From the NCBI GenBank assembly GCA_964477195.1, contig CAYZCX010000002.1, forward strand, positions 43,781 to 107,780: a stretch of 64,000 nucleotides of DNA, read 5' to 3'. The notes under the pieces were generated by a model. It ran no database searches. It was not told the origin of the DNA and was given only the letters and a program-made list of their open reading frames with translations. Each line of letters opens with the position of its first letter. Position 1 is the stretch's first letter. Positions 1-9,114 of the stretch are shown piece after piece. This stretch comes from JALRBM01 sp964477195 (GTDB lineage: Bacteria; Patescibacteriota; Saccharimonadia; Saccharimonadales; Saccharimonadaceae). Both the position numbers and the translations under genes were made by a program.

Positions 1-180
1 AAGAACCGCACGACGATTGTGATCGCCCATCGACTCTCTACCATCCAAAAAATGGATCGGATTATCGTCCTCAATGACGGTGCGATCACCGAAGATGGTA
101 CTCACGAGAAGCTCCTTAAAGAAAAGGGCACCTACGCCCGACTCTGGAAACACCAAAGTGGCGGCTTCATAGAAGAGTAA
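1..180 (+). CDS. ABC transporter ATP-binding protein, C-terminal end (partial)
   Basis: The window opens inside this gene; 59 codons remain before TAA at 178-180. The readable part is the end of an ABC nucleotide-binding domain: the H-loop region (TIVIAHRLSTI) followed by a D-x-I-x-V-L strand and the G-x-I-x-E-x-G-T-H-x-x-L motif typical of exporter-type (MsbA/LmrA-like) half transporters. Such proteins couple ATP hydrolysis to export across the membrane. The substrate and the transmembrane part are outside the window. A bidirectional hairpin terminator follows at once. Confidence 0.85.
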   Translation, partial: KNRTTIVIAHRLSTIQKMDRIIVLNDGAITEDGTHEKLLKEKGTYARLWKHQSGGFIEE

Positions 181-187
181 CCGAGAC

Positions 188-223
188 AAAAATACCCCTA
201 GCGGGCCGCGTAGGGATATTTTT
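188..223. terminator. Bidirectional intrinsic terminator between the ABC transporter and rplY
   Basis: AAAAATA (188-194) pairs with TATTTTT (217-223) and CCCTA (196-200) with TAGGG (211-215) around a GC-rich loop. The A-tract and T-tract flank the stem, so it can stop the + strand transporter transcript and the - strand rplY transcript, which converge here. Confidence 0.85.
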
Positions 224-238
224 GGTAATCAGAGAGGG

Positions 239-970
239 CTATTTGTTGGCGTCAACGTTGGACTGTTTTGGCTCGTCTTGTTTTTTACCACCCGGACGAC
301 TCTCTTCGTCCTGAGAATCTTGAGGAGTATCCTGGCCATTTTCAGCCTCAACAGGATCGTCAATCTCAGCCTCACCACCCATTGCTTCGTTTTTGGCCTG
401 GAGTGCGGAAGGCTCATAGACATTTGCTACCACGAGCTCGGTATCTTGCACTGCATCAGCAAATTCAACGCCTTCAGGGAGCTTGACATCAGCAAGCGTA
501 ATCTTGTCGTCTGTTGATGTAAGATCCTTAATTGATAGCTCAATAGCTTCTGGCAAATCCCCAGGCTTCGCTTTGATTTCTACCTTTTCAATCGCCTGCA
601 GCACAACCAATCCAGCCTTTTCTGCTTCGCTTTCACCAATACCGGCTAGTACGATTGGTACTTCTGTTGTGATCACTTCATTCTGCTTGATTGTATGAAA
701 CGCAACGTGACGAACGGCGTGTTTCACCGGGTCACGATCAATCGATTTAATAATCGCAAGCTTCTTCTTTCCCTCAATGGTGAGATGGACAGGAGAATGT
801 TTCCCTGCGGCGCGCACAACCTTTGTCGTGTCAACAAATAATGACTGTGTCTGGATAGGATCGGCCTTTCCGCCATACACCACGCTCGGCACGAGTCCTT
901 GCTGGCGTAAGTGGGCAACCTTTTTACCTTTTACCGTTCGTTGGTCTAACTTCAATGAAATATCGTTCAC
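239..970 (-). CDS. rplY: 50S ribosomal protein L25/general stress protein Ctc
   Basis: A 243-aa protein with the N-terminal L25 5S-rRNA-binding fold (V-x-G-K-K-V-x-x-L-R-x-x-G-x-V-P-x-V-V-Y-G) and the longer Ctc/TL5 C-terminal beta domain. It ends in an acidic, Gln/Glu/Asp-rich tail of about 40 residues. The frame is open to an ATG at 1018, but GTG at 970 is preferred because AGGAGG lies 5 bases upstream and the family motif begins just after it. A TATAAT box is at 995-1000 with a TTTACC-like -35, so unlike most core genes here it has a real 5' leader. Binding 5S rRNA is family knowledge. Confidence 0.93.
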   Translation of the reverse strand: MNDISLKLDQRTVKGKKVAHLRQQGLVPSVVYGGKADPIQTQSLFVDTTKVVRAAGKHSPVHLTIEGKKKLAIIKSIDRDPVKHAVRHVAFHTIKQNEVITTEVPIVLAGIGESEAEKAGLVVLQAIEKVEIKAKPGDLPEAIELSIKDLTSTDDKITLADVKLPEGVEFADAVQDTELVVANVYEPSALQAKNEAMGGEAEIDDPVEAENGQDTPQDSQDEESRPGGKKQDEPKQSNVDANK

Positions 971-994
971 TCTGTCCTCCTTCGGTACCCTCTC

Positions 995-1026
995 ATTATA
1001 CCATTCCTCTTCCCTCATGGTAAAAT
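995..1026. promoter_or_regulatory. Back-to-back -10 elements for rplY (-) and dedA (+)
   Basis: ATTATA at 995-1000 reads TATAAT on the minus strand, upstream of rplY. TAAAAT at 1021-1026 on the plus strand lies only 6 bases before the dedA ATG at 1033, which would give a leaderless dedA mRNA. The two polymerase sites overlap, so they may compete. Confidence 0.6.
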
Positions 1027-1032
1027 GAGGAC

Positions 1033-1740
1033 ATGTTTGAAACCCTTCTTTCTACTTCAACTTTATTTAGCACGCTCTTTGGCATTGATGTGGAATCTAT
1101 CCTCGGAGCAATGGGCATTCTTGGTATTCTGCTGGTAGTATTTGCCGAATCAGGCCTACTTATCGGCTTTTTTCTTCCCGGTGACAGCCTCCTTTTTACC
1201 GCAGGATTCCTGGTCAATGTTGGCATTATCAAGTTTGATATCAACCTTCTCGTCTTGCTGCTCTTTATTGCGGCCGTGCTAGGTGATAGTGTTGGCTATA
1301 CATTTGGTCGGCGAGTGGGACGAAGACTATTCAATCGGCCAAATTCCCGACTTTTCAAACAAGAACATATCCAAAAAGCCGAAGCTTTTTATGAAAAACA
1401 CGGAGGCAAAACGATCATTATCGCCCGCTTCATCCCCGTCGTTCGTACCTTCGCTCCCGTAGTTGCGGGTGTCGGCAAAATGAGTTACAGGACGTTTATC
1501 TCTTATAATCTGATCGGCGGATTGCTATGGGCGGGGGGCATCACCTACCTCGGCTACTTCCTAGGAAGTTGGTTTACGAGCTTTGGACTTGATATAGACC
1601 AAGTTATTCTTCCGGTTGTTGCAATAATTATCCTCATCTCGATCTCTCCTGCGCTCATTCATCTTTTAAGAGACACTGAGCAACGCAAGACCCTATGGGA
1701 ATCAACTAAGCGTGAATTTAAGGTGTTATTCCGTCGCTAA
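1033..1740 (+). CDS. DedA family membrane protein
   Basis: A 235-aa polytopic membrane protein of the DedA/SNARE-associated family. Visible family marks are the re-entrant motif E-S-G-L-L-I-G-F-F-L-P-G-D-S-L-L near residue 43 and the second one A-R-F-I-P-V-V-R-T-F-A-P-V-V-A-G near residue 135. Hydrophobic segments lie between them and at the C-terminus. DedA proteins are implicated in lipid carrier flipping (e.g. undecaprenyl phosphate) and membrane homeostasis; the substrate here is not shown. The ATG sits 6 bases after a TAAAAT box, suggesting leaderless translation. The 3' end overlaps the convergent kinase gene by 15 bases. Confidence 0.9.
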   Translation: MFETLLSTSTLFSTLFGIDVESILGAMGILGILLVVFAESGLLIGFFLPGDSLLFTAGFLVNVGIIKFDINLLVLLLFIAAVLGDSVGYTFGRRVGRRLFNRPNSRLFKQEHIQKAEAFYEKHGGKTIIIARFIPVVRTFAPVVAGVGKMSYRTFISYNLIGGLLWAGGITYLGYFLGSWFTSFGLDIDQVILPVVAIIILISISPALIHLLRDTEQRKTLWESTKREFKVLFRR

Positions 1741-2304
1741 ATTCAACTTGTTCCTGACTTTTTCGAGAACATCCATATAATCATAGTCCGCATCAATTTC
1801 TAAATCTGCCCCCAAAGCAGCCTTACACGTATCAAAGTCTTTTCTAAAACGCTTCATCTTTCCTTCATCAACCACGCCGTCACGCTGCAGAAGGCGCTCT
1901 TTTACAACAGTATCCGGCACATTGAGACGAATAACAAACGGTCGAGCCTTCATCTTGGCAGCCCGAGCGTAAAATACATCCCACGAACGGTCGATACTCG
2001 CATCGAGCATTACAAACTCGTTGGTATCATTTTCTATAGCAAGCTCACCCACTCTGCCAGTGACCTGTCTCACGATGACTGAGTCAGGCTCATCCATGCC
2101 TTCCTTTTTCAAAAGACGACGCACTTCATCGCTTTGGACATAATGTGCTTTTAAATCATTCGCGAGGCGTTTGGCTAAAGTTGTTTTGCCGCTGCCTGGT
2201 GTTGCACTAAAAGATAAGAAAATTCTCGGGCGAATGATGTGTTGATACGGTAGCGAGGCAAAGTAGCGTTGTGCTGTTTTCTCGACCAGTTCCGATGTCT
2301 CCAT
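1726..2304 (-). CDS. P-loop kinase-like ATPase (AAA_33/zeta-toxin-like fold)
   Basis: 192 aa with a Walker A motif (A-T-P-G-S-G-K-T-T, residues 34-42) followed by a nucleoside-kinase-like layout: Y-V-Q-S-D-E-V-R-R around residue 55 and an R-rich lid region near 135-150. It resembles small bacterial kinases that phosphorylate sugars, nucleosides or RNA ends; the substrate cannot be read. It starts one base after the uvrA stop codon, so the two are co-transcribed. The last 15 bases overlap the convergent dedA. Confidence 0.7.
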   Translation of the reverse strand: METSELVEKTAQRYFASLPYQHIIRPRIFLSFSATPGSGKTTLAKRLANDLKAHYVQSDEVRRLLKKEGMDEPDSVIVRQVTGRVGELAIENDTNEFVMLDASIDRSWDVFYARAAKMKARPFVIRLNVPDTVVKERLLQRDGVVDEGKMKRFRKDFDTCKAALGADLEIDADYDYMDVLEKVRNKLNLATE

Positions 2305-2305
2305 G

Positions 2306-5122
2306 CTATGAAAGAAGTGACTTTAAATATTTACCAGTAAACGACGACGCTTCTTTGACGATTTCTTCTGGCGTACCAGTAGCGACTACGGTACCACCAC
2401 CAATCCCACCCTCGGGACCCATGTCGATCACATGATCCGCAGATTTAATCACATCAAGATTGTGTTCGATAATCACCATTGTGTTACCACCCTCAATCAA
2501 CTTGTGCAAAATACCAAGGAGGCGTTTCACATCCGCACTATGGAGCCCTGTTGTTGGTTCATCAAGAATATACATCGTCCGGCCTGTACTACGCCGTGAA
2601 AGTTCTGTCGCAAGTTTGATGCGCTGCGCCTCACCACCGCTAAATGTCGTCGCCGGCTGACCCAAACGAATATAACCCAGCCCCACTTCAACCAACGTAT
2701 CGAGTTTTCGCGCGATTGCAGGAACGTTTTCAAAAAATTGAGCCGCTTGTTCAACAGTCATTTCCAAAACATCGCTGATTGTTTTTTCTTTGAATTTAAT
2801 CTCCAGTGCTTCGCGATTATATCGCTTACCCTGACATACATCACAGGTGACATAGACATCAGGCAGAAAGTGCATTTCAATCTTGATGACGCCATCACCT
2901 TGACAATTCTCACAGCGTCCACCTTTGACATTAAAGCTAAATCGCCCGGCTTTGTAACCGCGAATATTTGCCTCGGGAGTCCCTGCAAATAGCTCACGGA
3001 TTGGAGTAAATACGCCAGTATACGTCGCTGGATTACTTCGAGGGGTACGCCCAATCGCCGACTGATCAATGACAATTGCCTTGTCGAGTTGCTTGACGCC
3101 CTCAACATTATCATGAGCACCTGGAACCGTTTGTGCCCGATGCAAACGTGCCGATAGTTCTTTAGCCAAGATATCATTAACAAGTGTCGACTTCCCGCTT
3201 CCGCTCACCCCACTAACGACAGTCATAACGCCTAGCGGAAATGAGACATCAACGTTTTTCAGGTTGTTTTCGCGTGCACCTTTGACAATAATCTCGCGGT
3301 CTTTTTCGATAGAACGGCGTTTCTTTGGTACATCAATTTTTTCTGTTCCAGAGAGATATCGGCCCGTCACGCTATTTGCATTGGCCGCTACATCGCTTGG
3401 TGTTCCCGCAGCGATGATTTCCCCACCATTCACCCCTGCACCAGGGCCAATATCAAGGAGATAATCCGCCTGGCGAATGGTGTCTTCATCGTGCTCCACG
3501 ACAAGTACCGTATTACCTAAATCACGAAGTCGTTTCAGCGTTGCAATAAGACGATCGTTATCGCGCTGGTGAAGTCCAATCGAAGGTTCGTCGAGCACAT
3601 ACAGCACGCCCTGAAGCCCAGAACCGATCTGTGTCGCCAGTCGAATACGCTGCGCCTCACCACCCGAAAGCGTATTCGCAGCACGCGCAAGCTCCAGATA
3701 ATTAAGCCCGACATTGCTCATAAATCCAAGACGTTCGGTAATCTCTTTCATGATTTGGCGGGCGATAAATTGCTCATTTTCATCAAGTTTCAGATTATTC
3801 GTAAAGAGATCGAGCGCCGAGTCAACATCAAGACTACAAATGTCCATAATGTTAAGATCGTGAACAGTCACTGCCAATACCACTGGCTTTAGACGCGCCC
3901 CTCCACAAGCATGACACTTGCGCTCACGCATAAACCGTTCGATATCTTTTCGCATAAACTCGCTATCGGTTTCCTTGTGTCGACGTTCTAGATTCGGAAT
4001 TACCCCTTCATAGGTTGATTCGTAAGAACGACCACCTCCAATATCTACTCGATACTTTTGCGTACCCGTTCCATACAGTACTTTTTCGAGGTCTTCTGGA
4101 CGCAAGTCTCGTACCGGAACTTGCAAACTAAACCCATGTGCATCGGCTACTTTCCCGAGACGTTTCATGTACCACGCATCGCTATTCACGCGATTATATG
4201 GTCGAATCGCACCTTCAGCTATTGTCAGATTTTGATTGAACACAAGATCTGGGTCAACTTCGAGCCGACTACCGAGTCCCGTACATACCGGACAAGCACC
4301 CTGTGGAGCATTAAAACTAAACAAGCGCGGTTCAAGCTCTGGAATTTCCTCATTTGGGTGATCCACGCACGCATAACGCTGACTATACGTCACCACTTCA
4401 TTAGTATCGGCGTTCAAAAGCTCTACGACACCCGCAGCAATATCAAGAGCCTGCTCAACAGACTGTGTCACACGGCCCATTACCTCTGGATTCATCGCGA
4501 TACGATCAACGACAATTTCAATCGTATGCTTGTAACTTTTTTGCAATTCCGGAAACTCATCGAGCGCATAAACGACACCGTCAACCCGAGCGCGGGCAAA
4601 TCCCTGGCGAGCATACTGTTCAGGAATATGTGCAAACTCACCCTTTTTTTCTTTGACGATTGGCGCCAATACCATAAGCCGCGTGCCTTGTTCGATTTTC
4701 ATAATTTCGTCAATAATAGCCTGCGGTGTCCGACGCGAAACAGGCTTGCCACAAACAGGACAATGAGGCACGCCAATACGCGCAAAAAGAAGACGGAGGT
4801 AATCGTAGATTTCAGTCACTGTCGCCACGGTCGAGCGCGGGTTGCGACTTGTTGATTTTTGGTCAATCGAAATTGCCGGCGAAAGACCGTCGATCGAATC
4901 GACATCCGGCTTATCCATAATTCCTAAAAATTGCCGCGCATAACTAGAAAGACTTTCGACATATCGACGCTGTCCTTCAGCATAAATAGTATCGAATGCC
5001 AGCGAAGATTTACCTGACCCTGAAAGCCCCGTAATCACAACGAGCTTGTCACGCGGAATTTCTACACTAACATCCTTTAGATTGTGCTCGCGAGCACCAG
5101 TAACACGAATAACCTCTGGCAT
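2306..5122 (-). CDS. uvrA: Excinuclease ABC subunit A
   Basis: 938 aa, full length for UvrA, the damage sensor of nucleotide excision repair that loads UvrB on DNA. Two ABC ATPase modules are visible, with Walker A G-L-S-G-S-G-K-S-S-L near residue 32 and G-V-S-G-S-G-K-S-T-L near residue 610. There are two signatures (L-S-G-G-E-A-Q-R-I-R-L-A; F-S-G-G-E-A-Q-R-I-K-L-A). Zinc-binding C-x-x-C pairs occur at C-P-V-C, C-H-A-C and C-E-N-C/C-D-V-C. A TATAAT box at 5131-5136 lies 8 bases before the ATG, suggesting a leaderless mRNA. It is followed with a 1-base gap by a P-loop kinase gene. Confidence 0.98.
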   Translation of the reverse strand: MPEVIRVTGAREHNLKDVSVEIPRDKLVVITGLSGSGKSSLAFDTIYAEGQRRYVESLSSYARQFLGIMDKPDVDSIDGLSPAISIDQKSTSRNPRSTVATVTEIYDYLRLLFARIGVPHCPVCGKPVSRRTPQAIIDEIMKIEQGTRLMVLAPIVKEKKGEFAHIPEQYARQGFARARVDGVVYALDEFPELQKSYKHTIEIVVDRIAMNPEVMGRVTQSVEQALDIAAGVVELLNADTNEVVTYSQRYACVDHPNEEIPELEPRLFSFNAPQGACPVCTGLGSRLEVDPDLVFNQNLTIAEGAIRPYNRVNSDAWYMKRLGKVADAHGFSLQVPVRDLRPEDLEKVLYGTGTQKYRVDIGGGRSYESTYEGVIPNLERRHKETDSEFMRKDIERFMRERKCHACGGARLKPVVLAVTVHDLNIMDICSLDVDSALDLFTNNLKLDENEQFIARQIMKEITERLGFMSNVGLNYLELARAANTLSGGEAQRIRLATQIGSGLQGVLYVLDEPSIGLHQRDNDRLIATLKRLRDLGNTVLVVEHDEDTIRQADYLLDIGPGAGVNGGEIIAAGTPSDVAANANSVTGRYLSGTEKIDVPKKRRSIEKDREIIVKGARENNLKNVDVSFPLGVMTVVSGVSGSGKSTLVNDILAKELSARLHRAQTVPGAHDNVEGVKQLDKAIVIDQSAIGRTPRSNPATYTGVFTPIRELFAGTPEANIRGYKAGRFSFNVKGGRCENCQGDGVIKIEMHFLPDVYVTCDVCQGKRYNREALEIKFKEKTISDVLEMTVEQAAQFFENVPAIARKLDTLVEVGLGYIRLGQPATTFSGGEAQRIKLATELSRRSTGRTMYILDEPTTGLHSADVKRLLGILHKLIEGGNTMVIIEHNLDVIKSADHVIDMGPEGGIGGGTVVATGTPEEIVKEASSFTGKYLKSLLS

Positions 5123-5178
5123 AACGATTTATTATACCACGATTTACCAGGTCATTTCCAGTAGCGAACAAAAAAATA

Positions 5179-5222
5179 AGTCGTGAGAGCCTCCTGACAA
5201 AATCAAAGAGGCTCCCACGACT
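5179..5222 (-). terminator. Intrinsic terminator of the inositol-monophosphatase-like gene
   Basis: The stem arms AGTCGTGAGAGCCTC and GAGGCTCCCACGACT pair across a 14-base loop with one mismatch. On the minus strand a T-run (A-run at 5170-5177 on +) follows directly. Confidence 0.88.
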
Positions 5223-5242
5223 ACTACCGTCCGATATCGTTT

Positions 5243-6031
5243 CTACGAGAGAAGACTTGCGACACCCTCGCAAATTGGCCGATTAATGGCGTAGATAGTT
5301 CCACCGCCCAAATCGAAAAGATCGGGACGCTGCCGCCCCCTGCCATCGGTAACTCCTCCACCCGCGAGTTCAACCAGCAAGGCTCCCGGTGCGATGTCGT
5401 GAATCGTGTCACCGGGGAAAACCGCAAACGCCGACTGCCCTCCCGCCACTGCGCATGCCTGACTGATGGCAGAATAGTAGCCAAGAGGTCGCCTGGACAT
5501 GTAACGCTCGAGAATTCTCGCATCCGGAGCGGCGCCGTCCCAATGGCAGAAATCGTACGACATGGTAGGCGAGAGGAACGTGGAGCTCCCGGCCCGCAGG
5601 TTAAGCACCTTGTCATTGCAAGTCGCACGTCCAGATGCTCGATCCGCAACCCACATCTCTTCGCGCCACGGGTTGTACACCACGGAAATCTGGGAAATTC
5701 CGTCCTCCAGTAGCGCAATCCCCACACATGTCGTGCGGTTTTCGTCGGCGACAGTCGTATCGACATATTCACCCGTTCCGTCGACGGGGTCAATTATCCA
5801 AGCAAAGCCCTTGCCGAGTCGGCCGGCCGATGCCTCCTCGCCGATCACGACAGTGTGCCGGCCAAACGCTGCCTGCACCTTACCAATGAAGGACGCGTTG
5901 ATCTCGTGGTCGATGTTCGTGACCACCGTTCGATCCAGCTTTTGCGACTGCAGCGCAGACAAGCGAGCAGATAGCATGTATCGCCCTGCCTCGGTAGCGA
6001 ACTGAGTCGCAAATGCCAATTCCCGTTCCAT
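5243..6031 (-). CDS. Inositol monophosphatase family protein
   Basis: 262 aa with the metal-binding motifs of the Mg-dependent, Li-sensitive phosphatase superfamily: I-G-E-E-A near residue 62, D-P-V-D-G-T near residue 81, and a degenerate D-I-A-P-G-A followed by E-L-A-G-G near residue 220. Members dephosphorylate inositol phosphates, PAP/PAPS or sugar phosphates; which one is not readable. The gene is monocistronic: an extended -10 (TGGTATAGT) lies upstream, AGAGGAGA sits 6 bases before the ATG, and its own terminator follows. It is GC-richer than uvrA next to it, and belongs to the orphan-cassette class described in the findings. Confidence 0.88.
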   Translation of the reverse strand: MERELAFATQFATEAGRYMLSARLSALQSQKLDRTVVTNIDHEINASFIGKVQAAFGRHTVVIGEEASAGRLGKGFAWIIDPVDGTGEYVDTTVADENRTTCVGIALLEDGISQISVVYNPWREEMWVADRASGRATCNDKVLNLRAGSSTFLSPTMSYDFCHWDGAAPDARILERYMSRRPLGYYSAISQACAVAGGQSAFAVFPGDTIHDIAPGALLVELAGGGVTDGRGRQRPDLFDLGGGTIYAINRPICEGVASLLS

Positions 6032-6125
6032 GAAAGTCTCCTCTTATGATATCCGGAAAGAACATTTCATACTATACCAGAAATATTGTATACTGCACAT
6101 TCACTACATTGGTCTCATCTAATCA

Positions 6126-6165
6126 AATAGAAAAGCGGCCTCTTGCGAGGACCGCATTTTCTATT
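6126..6165 (-). terminator. Hairpin terminator after the 148-aa orphan gene
   Basis: AATAGAAAA-GCGG-CCTC pairs with GAGG-CCGC-TTTTCTATT around a short loop, with two small mismatches. The T-rich 3' arm on the minus strand fits factor-independent termination just past the stop codon at 6171. Confidence 0.85.
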
Positions 6166-6170
6166 TCAGT

Positions 6171-6617
6171 TTAAGGGGCGACGATTCCCCTAATCAAATC
6201 CTTGCTCAGATCGACCGAGAACCCGTAGTGTCGAATGTAAGCAGCTGCGGATCGACGCAAAGTCTCGAACATCCGAATAAACGTCTCGTCATCCAACCCA
6301 GCTTTGGGCTCTTCACCAGCCCTGGTAGACTCCGGGTGCCACAGCATACAGTCGATGCCTCCTCCCCGAGGCATCGCCACAGACCAGGCACCTAAGGAAC
6401 CATCCTTGAATACCACGTCCCAGCTGACCGCGAAACGATGATTCATGATCGTTCGCCACTTAGCAGCACGCTCGTTCAACTCAAATGTTGCCTCTTTCCC
6501 CTTATCTGCCTGAGTCACCCTGTCCATGGCATCGTAGACCTTTGTATCCACCATACTGTTCCAAACACCCATGAACAAACCGACGGTGGCCGCATGTTGC
6601 ATGAATGGCGTGTACAT
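6171..6617 (-). CDS. Hypothetical protein (orphan cassette)
   Basis: 148 aa, soluble, no signal peptide or membrane segment and no family I recognise. It has an N-terminal helix-rich part (to about residue 60) and a middle W-D-V-V-F-K-D-G-S-L-G-A-W stretch that looks like beta strands. A C-terminal helical segment with R-R-S-A-A-A-Y-I-R-H-Y-G-F follows. GAAGGAGA lies 4-5 bases upstream of the ATG and a strong terminator follows, so it is a self-contained transcription unit. Upstream is A/T-rich with several TATAAA/TATAGT-like boxes. Confidence 0.7.
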   Translation of the reverse strand: MYTPFMQHAATVGLFMGVWNSMVDTKVYDAMDRVTQADKGKEATFELNERAAKWRTIMNHRFAVSWDVVFKDGSLGAWSVAMPRGGGIDCMLWHPESTRAGEEPKAGLDDETFIRMFETLRRSAAAYIRHYGFSVDLSKDLIRGIVAP

Positions 6618-6756
6618 TTCTCTCCTTCATCACCGAAATAGAACTATACTTTTATATCATAATTACAGTTAAAATAAAACATCCCGCTTATCTTTGCATG
6701 AACTTGACAAGACTGCTATATTTTAGGGAAAGTTTAGTACAAAAAAAGAGGTAGGC

Positions 6757-7056
6757 ATGCGAAAAGTTATTATGACGGTCTGTCTGGCCGGCTCAGCGGT
6801 TATTATTTTAAGTCAATTTGGCTTTTTTGAAAGTCTGATGATGTTTTTGCTGGCCGGAGCAATTCCTGGTACATCGTACTCGATTCCATCCAACATTATG
6901 TATCTCTCTATCATGGGAGGCATTTCCCTCGTCATTCTATGGTTCGTTGGCATCGCGGTGCTTGATTTCTTTTATCAATTGAGTGAAAAAACACTTTCGC
7001 ACAAAGCCCCCACACGAAAAAAACAACTTCCCAAGCGGCGCTACAGCCAGATCTAG
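6757..7056 (+). CDS. Small membrane protein, two predicted TM helices
   Basis: 99 aa. Hydrophobic segments at about residues 5-35 and 47-73 suggest two membrane helices, followed by a basic tail (K-A-P-T-R-K-K-Q-L-P-K-R-R) that should face the cytoplasm. No family recognised. TTGCAT (about 6697) and TATATT (about 6718) form a 17-base-spaced promoter, and GAGG precedes the ATG by 5 bases. The stop region overlaps the convergent sbcB end by 4 bases. Confidence 0.65.
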   Translation: MRKVIMTVCLAGSAVIILSQFGFFESLMMFLLAGAIPGTSYSIPSNIMYLSIMGGISLVILWFVGIAVLDFFYQLSEKTLSHKAPTRKKQLPKRRYSQI

Positions 7057-8480
7057 GGAAGCTGCTCGATATCTGCAGGCATGATGCTCTCCGCCCAGAG
7101 CTGAAGCTCCTGCAAAATAAACTGTTTTTCATCATCTCTTTCAGTTGCCGCGAGTCGCTGTAGAGATTTTACAAATTGCGGCAGCTGCTCACTGATATGT
7201 TTTGAGCGCCACTCGTCCCATGCAAGCACCTCATCCTCACTCAAGCTCTTTGGAAAATTCCTTGCTTTATAATGAAGAAGAAGCGACGCCAATCGCTCAT
7301 CGGCAAATTCGGGATGATAGTCCGCCAGTTCTCGCTCAGTAGCATTACGTACTGTCTCCACTTTCAGACGATCACGATCATTCAAAAAACCGTCATAAAG
7401 TTGCGCCTCAGGATCGGTCGCTTTTTTATACTCTGGACGATTCTCAAAAAGAGAACGAATATTCTCAGCAAAATGTGGTACCTGAAGAAGCGCTGTCTTA
7501 TGAGCCTCGATCGTTTGAGCATCGAGGCCAATCTTCGCCCATCCGTCGTTTTGTTGGAGCACTCCAAGCGGAGCCACCGCGGGCGCTCTGTTATACTGCA
7601 GTTCCTTTACCGGCAGGGGAATAAATCCTTCTACTTTTCGCTCTTCCCAGGGGGCATAAAATTTCTTCTTCAATTCTTCGCTACTCAAATTGACAAATTG
7701 TGCCGGGTCATGCCGAAGATCATATACCACGACATTGCCGTTTTTTCCGGCTGTGAGCGGAAATGCCACCGTTGTCTTGTGAAAATCAGCACTATACCGC
7801 CCACTTGTATAAGTGAATGGCTCTTTCTTTTCTAGGTTGACCAATTCTTTTATCTTACTTTTGTCGCGCATCGCAAAAAGATACTCGTAGAGACGCGGCT
7901 GCTTTTCTTTGATAAGTCGCGTCACCGCAATCAATGCCTCGACATCACTAAGCGCATCATGTGCCTTGAAATGATCAATTCCGTTTTCTTTTGTCATCAG
8001 CTCTAGGCGATTCGTCGCCTTACCATCGACTACCGGCCATTTTATACCTTCGGGTCGCAACGCACGAGTCATACGCACTACATCTAGCAGATCCCAGCGT
8101 GACCGACTTTCCTTCCAGCACCACTCATACGGATCATAAAAATTACGCCAAAATAACATTCGCACAAATTCATCATCAAATCGAATACTATTAAACCCTA
8201 CCATTACCGTCCCTGGCGTACAGACCTCACCCGCTAACATCTTGGCAAATTCAGCCTCCGTGATGCCGTCATTCTGGGTGGCCTGGGGTGTTATGCCGGT
8301 TACCATCAGTGCTTCTGGGCTCGGTAATGTATCATCGTTTAATTTCACCAAAATATTATATGGATACCCAATAGGATTAAGATCCATGTCGGTACGCTGC
8401 CCAGCAAATTGCATAATTCGAGCCGACCGCGGATCGAGACCGCTTGTCTCGAGGTCATAAAAGAAAAATTCTAGCGCCAT
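7053..8480 (-). CDS. sbcB: Exodeoxyribonuclease I
   Basis: 475 aa, the usual length for ExoI, a 3'-5' single-strand DNA exonuclease of recombination and mismatch repair. The DEDDh core is visible: F-Y-D-L-E-T-S-G near residue 8, G-F-N-S-I-R-F-D-D-E-F near residue 95, and H-D-A-L-S-D-V-E-A near residue 173. The ExoI C-terminal domain follows (L-H-Y-K-A-R-N-F-P near residue 405). A TATGAT box at 8487-8492 lies 6 bases before the ATG, so translation is probably leaderless. Confidence 0.95.
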   Translation of the reverse strand: MALEFFFYDLETSGLDPRSARIMQFAGQRTDMDLNPIGYPYNILVKLNDDTLPSPEALMVTGITPQATQNDGITEAEFAKMLAGEVCTPGTVMVGFNSIRFDDEFVRMLFWRNFYDPYEWCWKESRSRWDLLDVVRMTRALRPEGIKWPVVDGKATNRLELMTKENGIDHFKAHDALSDVEALIAVTRLIKEKQPRLYEYLFAMRDKSKIKELVNLEKKEPFTYTSGRYSADFHKTTVAFPLTAGKNGNVVVYDLRHDPAQFVNLSSEELKKKFYAPWEERKVEGFIPLPVKELQYNRAPAVAPLGVLQQNDGWAKIGLDAQTIEAHKTALLQVPHFAENIRSLFENRPEYKKATDPEAQLYDGFLNDRDRLKVETVRNATERELADYHPEFADERLASLLLHYKARNFPKSLSEDEVLAWDEWRSKHISEQLPQFVKSLQRLAATERDDEKQFILQELQLWAESIMPADIEQLP

Positions 8481-8512
8481 TTCTTTATCATACAGGCAAA
8501 TCTATTTTGGGA

Positions 8513-8538
8513 CAAAAAAAGACCCGCCATACAGGCGA
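8513..8538 (-). terminator. Short hairpin with T-run upstream of sbcB
   Basis: CGCC/GGCG stem (8525-8528 with 8534-8537) followed on the minus strand by seven T residues (A-run 8513-8520). It would stop read-through from the unassigned transcription unit before sbcB. Confidence 0.5.
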
Positions 8539-8579
8539 GCTATCAGAAACATGAAAATACAAGCTGGATATATGCGCAG

Positions 8580-8614
8580 GGAAGGGCGAGACATCGACTG
8601 TCTCACCCTTCCCC
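8580..8614 (-). terminator. Strong hairpin closing the unassigned transcription unit
   Basis: GGGAAGGG-GAGACA pairs with TGTCTC-CCCTTCCC: 15 bp with one mismatch and a 5-base loop. The U-tract is weak, so it may also act as an RNA-stabilising end. Confidence 0.7.
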
Positions 8615-9004
8615 GACTTAAGCCACAGAAGCACAAGCGCTCAACAACCAATATCCTGGTACTATCTTGCATTTTGCCGCCGCGTAAACAGGTCGGTCAA
8701 AATTACACCCAGTCTTGGTTGGGCCTTGCGCTTATGACTAGCTGGTTTTCCGCCAGCCACTCGCTTCGGTTTGGGGCGGGTCTCTTCAGTCGAGGCACTG
8801 CAGTTACATCGTCCAAAGACACCCTAGGACAACAGATGCATTTCCATTAGGATCTCCTGTTGGCCACTCCGGGGCCGGGTTTTGTCGAGGTGGGTGCCGT
8901 GCTTTTGAAAGTAGTCACTACGGCGGGTCGCGCATGCAACCATCCAATCTTTATAAGAATCGTCTGCTTGCTGCTGCACTTCCCGACCGCAAGGGCCCTT
9001 TGCG

Positions 9005-9054
9005 GTGAGTGCAGGTTCTTGGCATATAGCCGTATACCAAGAATCTGCACTCAC
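9005..9054. repeat. 50-base near-perfect inverted repeat
   Basis: Two 22-base arms (GTGAGTGCAG-TTCTTGG core) face each other across a 6-base spacer with two differences. One of them is a G-U pair on each transcribed strand. Such arm-to-arm agreement points to a selected RNA hairpin or a recent inverted duplication. Confidence 0.8.
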
Positions 9055-9114
9055 ACATATATCCAGCTTGTTAAAAAACTCCAATGAAAATTGCTCTTCA
9101 TTGAATATTCTTCG

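Noticed and set aside
4058..4855. 265-codon plus-strand frame opposite uvrA
   Set aside because: Antisense shadow of a highly conserved gene; low-complexity, His/Asn/Thr-rich, no start signal.
8551..8850. 99-codon plus-strand ORF in the 8.5-9.2 kb gap
   Set aside because: Runs through the terminator hairpin, has no ribosome site, and reads as unlikely Ser/Leu-rich sequence.
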